Shown here: one piece after another, positions 29,501-29,903 of the stretch
How positions within the stretch are numbered: position 1 is the first letter of the stretch
How the letters are laid out: each line of letters starts with the position of its first letter
Source: CAYRVX01 sp964642165
GTDB lineage: Bacteria > Planctomycetota > Phycisphaerae > SM23-33
DNA length: 29,903 nucleotides
Assembly (NCBI GenBank): GCA_964642165.1
Contig: CAZXOC010000062.1
Location: 1-29,903, forward strand
Reading direction: 5' to 3'
Made by a program: the position numbers and the translations under genes
The notes under the pieces: generated by a model
The model's input: the letters and a program-made list of their open reading frames with translations, nothing else
What the model was told of the DNA's origin: nothing
Databases searched by the model: none

Positions 29501-29594
29501 CGGCGGCGGCGGGGGCGTCCCCGAGCCGGCGACGCTGTCGCTGGTGGCCCTCGGGCTGCTGGCGGTGGTCCGCCGCCGGCGGCGTCGTCGGTAG
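14568..29594 (+). CDS. Giant PEP-CTERM beta-repeat protein with LamG, PA14 and dockerin
   Basis: This is a 5,008-residue exported protein. A signal peptide (MLGRGS, then a hydrophobic stretch, cleavage probably after AGAPAQ) is followed by DANWTGAGVDADWF and repeats of the autotransporter-associated beta-strand type (for example GPETVIFSGSNTYDGNT near residue 2735). Other domains, with approximate residues: DUF1349-like concanavalin fold 203-375; LamG 527-761; PA14 3811-3940; LamG 4148-4371; LamG 4604-4811; dockerin 4923-4975; PEP-CTERM 4984-5008. Segments 1310-2280 and 3418-3622 fit no family I recognise. It should be exported by Sec and processed at the C-terminus by an exosortase, which is not in this window. 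LamG and PA14 domains suggest binding of glycans. No C-terminal autotransporter barrel is present, so it is not a true autotransporter. Ligand and biological role are unknown. It is probably monocistronic, with its own promoter. Confidence 0.93.
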   Translation: MLGRGSAFIAVVLTCLFLAAAGAPAQTVDANWTGAGVDADWFRPSNWDSGLAPDGNTLVIFPVATPLLSPNLGGLTGAIHTVDLRADGYDITNGVLEVGTGILQSGVGTNTISAQITGADIGITVSGGVLRLTGDNSGIVTGTTGSVATVASGATLVLLHETALGDGADGARIDLTGGTLILGEAGRPVFSQDIGDDVTAGTGYSYDPATGEYAVTGNGHDIWDNADDFRFVYTPLSGDMDIQAHIASVTGNDSQGWRKAGIMIRETLDDGSVHAFMALTPGSGHPSTMQWRPATDGGSSSLHDPVEGPMPPGWVRLVREGDTFTGYWSTDGINWTERHSETVTMAADAYVGLAVTSHDAGALTTAVFDNVNIGFADPLPTGYNVNVLNSSTIQVGREAPAALGSLTIERGRSLDLDGSISFTGTQITGLVAGDVTFNTVTADTRSALGGVDDGGVATRIVKGGPGELVLDPVPAANLADSTFRIDGGKVLASIAGANTSLGGRPVELAGGALSLGAAVVETTLTDDALTYLSMDRDLIDATGGGIDGSAGGQANINGGAAKLGPGGVALDGDDDYVDFGDVDAMDRPDAFSVSIWFNRLVDKSGTSIDTNHQVNNVLFAQSSSSGNDNFEVGTEGDEIEVYFDSGGGSETTTVRVAPTGGISNGEWHHLVVTFDRNETATGELKAYLDGTLAQAWDQFNDQIADSPTAHFTMGIARTDGSQQMWGEVEGYLDEAGVWLRGLTSAEVTELYNGGAGFNPFAPVVAQYGNAIEVTASSELELLDGGLFEVGALTIGSGVLSVTGEEGTILLTDGLAAGPGGGIDVADGVTVLPRRYDDGGATLTFEKTGGGMLFFDDLAATTADAGTTFRLGGGSVAIYCTETTSTLPNAEFLLDGGSLLLTSVDGNDFTLGNLLSVAGGGGGIEARVLGDGLPGVNAVIAGPVEVPDGATLSFTTADDYSIRLDGDISGDGGLAVSGTVDANGAINVDGHVSIDGDLVGADSIFADSFTVNGTANVDDYVDVTLANLNGDVTIGGELYCVASLNVSGGDSTVGGPVSVDDVLTITGGSLHGQGMVEVFTSVDANGGALTADGLLITPVLNVTGGTVTAAGGIDDMVIEAIAVSAGELNLPNTGLTVPLLTATGGAANVSGDLNAGELRVVGGTLTVGGRLSVDHTGPDDSSNFTLDDGGRLIVSDPNALADMPNFTVANTDAPAWLSLDGTGMNVLPVITVVSGALLDGNTTGAVFAGASIYDANTMPDVNVVLHDGAVFGGTLAPNTFDLGSLALDDANGDRLMRAIIGGDDGEDIKLGDDAADSDDIYRAAAFGPWTVGRFVGTIEEGTLGQGLEIDLNGRTDVEIELLARFKTTNTDTGVNFVGAGKVRFTNTPLPSGWDVITRTGPDDGSMINDVILELDAASVYDGKTIKASNGIVQLNSNEALNADGTLTLMDGASLIFDDEDDSASGNKPSRGTINVGAGAMVYVRHTGKFAADATYNWEPGAILAFRCQNVDKDADNWPTNVHFVFAHNTGCDAWPEPGFTVSDGAYMIARAGANAKFDEGIGARAAAGAQPGDTVGVAAPTDTDGSRRYFNFDDPFDLRFEFDGNTHALNLIIGSDEPMTTIVDNYDANRIVLPMTGYVRPRRTTIVGDVHVRSGEFLIDIDDAEATQDGFGDVFRAGTIYGYNDDADIRFERADNFNNADVFGDGETRSVLGKIVWRGDEVYVDEDEYFGSALVDGTFAEEIVVGPKARIVMRMTATDEVAKPWGSDFSGDGNCRIITQPFVIEATDANWAYNYNLRTIRHEGSGNNHYFFPDITLQEGAVLGMRAQNTTNFVNLLFDGNAGTTLHVTAQENGDDFHVLDAVSSGGDRVWTVGESAQGLVNHNLLGKLGDANGAFLINAVAGRIVMDYSATYAPGTVVEMRGGGFGFKVPYQDDDGIVQPTVLEITDIPFTVYDDGLPTSIDGVLAFDRQQATAGPDERVEGIVVFRDVTIEAGARLQLDKVDQALAVVDLKLESAAYIDENDNTSNWFLGDVTIVGGGGATLTFEGGTDSTRIRRMIGTLPPDLTLVYDAAPTVVWTNQDDGLNLRGLDLGYADGFRLNGATFHMLRGGGPTIDREYEGTLLFQGDTGDGAGPKILLATSGGSWGDNLRIGIGEPNTLHRGDDTQASVLEIRVDESSTPFTSTYNNELRVMPDSYAWLASRTVSGTGNSAGQVAVPNLSMAGGSTLFLAEDNGIAITVGGALTGDAAIGADESDKAFLGDFSGSHTLTVFGSDPAVFAGGQGNLQVLGAISTEGLTIEMQTNEDGSPRFLRFLSGSSLTSDEVTLDSNGLSGVEFQAGSTVNVGRLTFNSGAFQVDSGVAVVTGNAEFNMPMTLRDVDLTLSAGAVNDALTVETALGGSPDWTVNGPNGDLVVRGLDAALAGSYALDGGRLTALIDGDADAAAPLAVYGESQLHVDRQSDAGGTGKTISFGQLVLGFSTPDPVLSVTSANGYGVAFSDTVVDTGNIGIVDVVSAGTVVDLGPAEIRGTDILEIDANDGSTVKVGPLTGGAGTVLQFGTSYVGSGRPSGTIELSDSTAWGGEVRIDHGWLRLDEALTGYPSIKVKGGIDIAANDLSLGDYMAVNVKLSESMANVVAPASYDVGAGAVPGQLVLNAPAIDASFVQSDGLGGTQTMRLVEDVGDLYGWEAAVWSAYDGAVYNANLEMVGDIQFGEAGGLGTNFEMAGEIMGAGDAVKVGPETVIFSGSNTYDGNTLVQEGVLVMRNLFAFGDDENNTIELLGGTLRVEVADANFSPVAAPSYRLTMDSNSTLELAANGANLADVVVGDGTLMLSASMQGATPPTEPITGTLRINTPEVHGDYAVALNGTIQADVSSLVHSVADVADSPRFVVADGETLEIDGAVTLGGDRTWDVVAGTVNYSGGITIGAELTKAGAGTLVLGGSNSIDALRTQAGSGGTVVVATVASAPTSALVEAGSVYSAAMADHTYGEVSALSTGVLALPTGVVVESTTTIDLSGSTGLSLGALGGATFRGTLIPGTDGTERHYYLGGGGGELRLESVLADHDGNTSVHFGWDTANDPVPAGTAVVAATNTVTGDVNVYMPVTYATGTTPFEGVDPAADRWITVHPGGLLDLNSTAARQDNIRSLGGSIANTGGELSAAAIQAIWQTGDYIIGSDAGGATTYADGGFVRVNANLIKMGTDTAILGAPGVAGASQNAYGSDMDGMGAPGETVVQGGVLVVGDTSSLGGSRTLDIHDGAAVNVTADGTWGGMVQLAGTLDIPTGVTLDLSAAGVGLILPDDPNAVVAFTGGGTLDLGGLSGSTIDGNGMVEIRDGGTLRARVSGPSAVRPFVLPEGATVELSWDGSPERQIGVVYPDANVRIVATANSGTSGVHSNAGEVLDLRVDGAAWLADPDAVLSPTKPYRIYVGDAGQGFFGMRYSTSHPEDLQQILTPTVADGNTLYHPVAYIEKTGPGDFYTGRTLFTNDADGGKPYWLIREGDVGLIHNGTVPDALGATAAEWLASLKHPRIAAKHLEGIEVSSGASLSWYGDIGFLPDTLWRTPENAHEDGNGWNPGEFLFEDGAGLYGRVRNGVTRTSFEPRLLTLGFRDGADVYVAYPTIQATAGTPTLRLGGDIDLRSGVDANTLNPFGSTYHAVIDRPGRVQFTGDLPGAKPIDNFETLTIERGTAVISLSHTVLTETTIEPGGTLELNSGGVLTYPGTVHNEGLVHAASGDNDMSAIHMTSTVGSAITPNSLAGSYHGDYDVQQFHDPSVRDFLPAFESLTDPDGDSATLNSVEEFLIAESPEVQQLLTVDLNFASTSGNPLGGAGVTVPGGNDDLVAFWEGQIHAPNTGTYAFSTESDDGSFMAIDGEIVADNNEFQGMLERGGTVELEAGWHDVLMGFYEGGGAAGFIARWASVDANIPRSVIPITAFRTVVPLGRIQVDPAASLTLGSFTDMGDVLVQGDMSILADSTTDGLTIAASGTLDLGANTLDANVGTVLGTLRGSGATASFGTLTLDGAPTIDLAGGSVNADHAVLATSLAFTPADLATFHFDTMTVRSGTTIVEPASTLHANTVRVASTLSLNGGDPAIGALVVEDGGTVELNDGTYAQTTAVTDSGLVRAATGLVDLSGTVINGGLAPTVPPTVGLEGHYTFDDPANLAGDFAGADHSGTIVGDPEYDAGGVIGGALRMDSNDALVNFDAAIGDASAEDFWHPANTTRTFSAWFNQTDSNGPQMLIDEGGSTNGFGVMLDDGVLKARVKGGTPFANLEGPAVGPGWHQVVLLWDSPDFKLYLDGELVDEVTDALDGGPVPDHSNQPSIGTAGQSAFNNLTSSGAMGALVGLVDDVRVYTGALRESDIIGGLFGETYWMGDIQVDANVTMRLGGFSQVHSVTPQGSLEVLGGMNTATRLTIPDGGTMSLADGASLDVGSGAVAGSLAGTGAGSMKFGDLAVPAGGSLSLGDKSLDAASATVAGSLVGSGAGTVTFGDVRIEGAAPVVDLGGAPLEADAATIAVDGFAFDGALAGRFGTLNMSGPVSVAIEQTGDVQADTVNIDSKQTLVLRGGATDIQTINNDNVLHAESGVNDLSGTVIVGAVGVVPQPGSVEVRYAFEGNADDASGNARTGAVTGAIFVPDGAVGGALQFDGTDDLVTVTGWTGILGTTPRSLSAWVKTTKTDAGIMNWGTNTAGQKWTFRTQTSNGQAGAIRVEVNGGYQVGDVNVCDDEWHHVAAVFPDGGTNVTDMLLYLDGELLGISANQGQAIDTVANVDVRIGGDYNTAHFWDGLIDEVGIWSTALTAEEIRALAGWRGGYVQVDAGATLKVKGFSDLGTIAVDGLLELGEAGGSCTKVEIGPAGVVEIGDNELVIAGQPLADLLGDIRSAYSGGAWDGPGIRSSVAAAQPDDIGIAAVAGADGVTLKAALIGDADLSEEVGREDFLALRSSFDGPADWGGGDFNYDGESNYVDYILLKRNMGRTYSGGGGGVPEPATLSLVALGLLAVVRRRRRRR
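15175..15690 (+). other. DUF1349-like concanavalin-fold domain
   Basis: Residues about 203-375 read FRFVYTPLSGDMDIQAHI, then GWRKAGIMIRETL, then WVRLVREGDTFTGYWSTDG and YVGLAVTSHDAGALTTAVFD. This order is typical of the DUF1349/beta-xylosidase C-terminal concanavalin-like fold often fused to large exported planctomycete and Bacteroidetes proteins. It is a likely carbohydrate-binding module. Confidence 0.7.
16145..16850 (+). other. LamG/concanavalin-like lectin domain 1
   Basis: Residues about 527-761 contain the LamG landmarks: GVALDGDDDYVDFGD, SVSIWFNR, GEWHHLVVTFDR, LKAYLDGTL and a closing GYLDEAGVWLRGLTSAEVTEL. It is a jelly-roll fold that commonly binds glycans. Confidence 0.85.
25730..29090 (+). 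repeat. Three super-repeat units carrying PA14, LamG and LamG
   Basis: Each unit has the same order. First comes a hinge (GLVHAASGDNDMS; GLVRAATGLVDLSGTVING; VLHAESGVNDLSGTVIVG), then a lectin-like domain, then a restart strand (IQVDPAASLTLGSF at 26391; IQVDANVTMRLGGF at 27690; VQVDAGATLKVKGF at 29004). The inserted domain is PA14 in unit 1 (about 26000-26385, with GTYAFSTESDDGSFMAIDG) and LamG in units 2 (27010-27680) and 3 (28378-28990). Between them lie short beta repeats. This looks like duplication of a scaffold with exchange of the binding domain. Confidence 0.8.
29337..29490 (+). other. Dockerin-like calcium-binding domain
   Basis: Residues about 4924-4975 have GDADLSEEVGREDFLALR and a second loop DFNYDGESNYVDYILLKR. 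Both follow the duplicated EF-hand-like dockerin pattern, with the first loop slightly degenerate. It lies just before the PEP-CTERM, a common arrangement in planctomycetes. Confidence 0.8.
29517..29591 (+). other. PEP-CTERM sorting signal
   Basis: Residues 4984-5008 read VPEP, then a hydrophobic helix (ATLSLVALGLLAVV) and a terminal run of arginines. This is the exosortase recognition signal; it implies an exosortase elsewhere in the genome and export to the outer surface or exopolymer. Confidence 0.95.
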
Positions 29595-29624
29595 GCCGGG
29601 CCGGCCACCTGCCTGCCGGATACC

Positions 29625-29660
29625 GCGCGGGCGGTCCCGATCCCTCGGGGCCGCCCGCGT
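29625..29660 (+). terminator. Strong hairpin after the PEP-CTERM gene
   Basis: CGCGGGCGG (29626-29634) pairs perfectly with CCGCCCGCG (29651-29659). The inner part continues with a T-G wobble and CCCGA/TCGGG (29636-29640, 29645-29649) around the loop TCCC; a further G-T wobble closes the base. About 15 bp are paired without a bulge, 31 nt past the stop codon. No T run follows, so it may stop transcription on both strands or protect the 3' end. Confidence 0.6.
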
Positions 29661-29839
29661 CCATTGCGCCGAGCGGGCAGGCGACTCGCGCCCCTTGCCG
29701 CGGACCCGCCGGCGGCGGACTCCTGGTCTACGATCAGGTGCGCAGTTCCCGGTTCGCCTCTTCGATCGCGGCCGTGCAGGAGGACGGTCTCCTGTGTCGG
29801 TGGTCAACGGAACGAACCGGCCCACGTCGGGGCGAACGA

Positions 29840-29881
29840 GAAGTCCAACCGGGCTGGAACTTCAGATTCTCTGTGTTTTTT
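29840..29881 (+). terminator. Weak hairpin followed by six T
   Basis: GAAGTCCA (29840-29847) pairs with TGG-A-ACTTC (29855-29863), with one bulged A and a 7-nt loop, and is followed 12 nt later by TTTTTT (29876-29881). The gap between stem and T run is longer than in most intrinsic terminators. The stretch 29661-29839 before it shows no gene or other feature I can support. Confidence 0.3.
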
Positions 29882-29883
29882 CG

Positions 29884-29889
29884 TTGACA
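29884..29889 (+). promoter_or_regulatory. Probable -35 hexamer of the next gene
   Basis: TTGACA is identical to the -35 of the PEP-CTERM gene. With a 17-bp spacer the -10 would fall at 29907-29912, just outside the window. The surrounding AT-rich stretch stands out from the GC-rich background. Confidence 0.5.
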
Positions 29890-29903
29890 AATAGCTTTCT
29901 CGA

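Noticed and set aside
14568..29594. A true type V autotransporter
   Set aside because: The beta-strand repeats carry the autotransporter-associated name, but the C-terminus is a dockerin and PEP-CTERM, not an outer-membrane barrel.
14508..29825. Open reading frame of over 5,100 codons on the minus strand
   Set aside because: Same cause, opposite the PEP-CTERM gene. No start signal, domain or sensible composition.

Overview
The window is high-GC bacterial DNA carrying two complete giant plus-strand genes and the 3' end of a third. It most likely comes from a planctomycete or a close PVC-superphylum relative, possibly Phycisphaerae. This rests on an N-terminal LEPR-XLL motif on a >4,000-residue protein, type-I dockerin repeats in non-cellulolytic context, beta-strand repeats of the autotransporter-associated kind with LamG and PA14 modules, and a C-terminal PEP-CTERM signal. 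I see no rRNA, tRNA, CRISPR array, insertion sequence, transposase or minus-strand gene.

Layout. Positions 3-377 are the C-terminal end of a protein whose body lies outside the window; its tail resembles the tail of the next gene. Positions 378-816 hold a good sigma70-type promoter (TTGCCC, 17 bp, TATACT) and a leader of about 355 nt. Positions 817-14022 encode a 4,401-residue LEPR-XLL surface protein. In order it has a thrombospondin-C-like/LamG-fold domain, Ig-like domains, a glycine-rich block, CARDB domains, four Calx-beta-like repeats, further Ig-like and Cys-bearing segments, four more Ig-like repeats and two Ig-dockerin units. Positions 14023-14567 hold two hairpins, a consensus promoter (TTGACA, 17 bp, TATACT) and a leader of about 315 nt. 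Positions 14568-29594 encode a 5,008-residue Sec-exported, PEP-CTERM-anchored beta-helical protein. It carries a DUF1349-like domain, one LamG, many short beta repeats, then three super-repeat units holding PA14, LamG and LamG, a dockerin and the PEP-CTERM. Positions 29595-29903 hold a long perfect hairpin, a weaker hairpin followed by six T, and a lone consensus -35 hexamer facing right, probably for the next gene.

How the genes work together. Each giant gene has its own promoter and long leader, so they look like separate transcription units and not one operon. The products look like exported, calcium-dependent, carbohydrate- or matrix-binding surface proteins sent out by two different sorting signals, LEPR-XLL and PEP-CTERM. 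Any shared role is inferred from domain content and adjacency; there is no enzyme in the window to fix a pathway.
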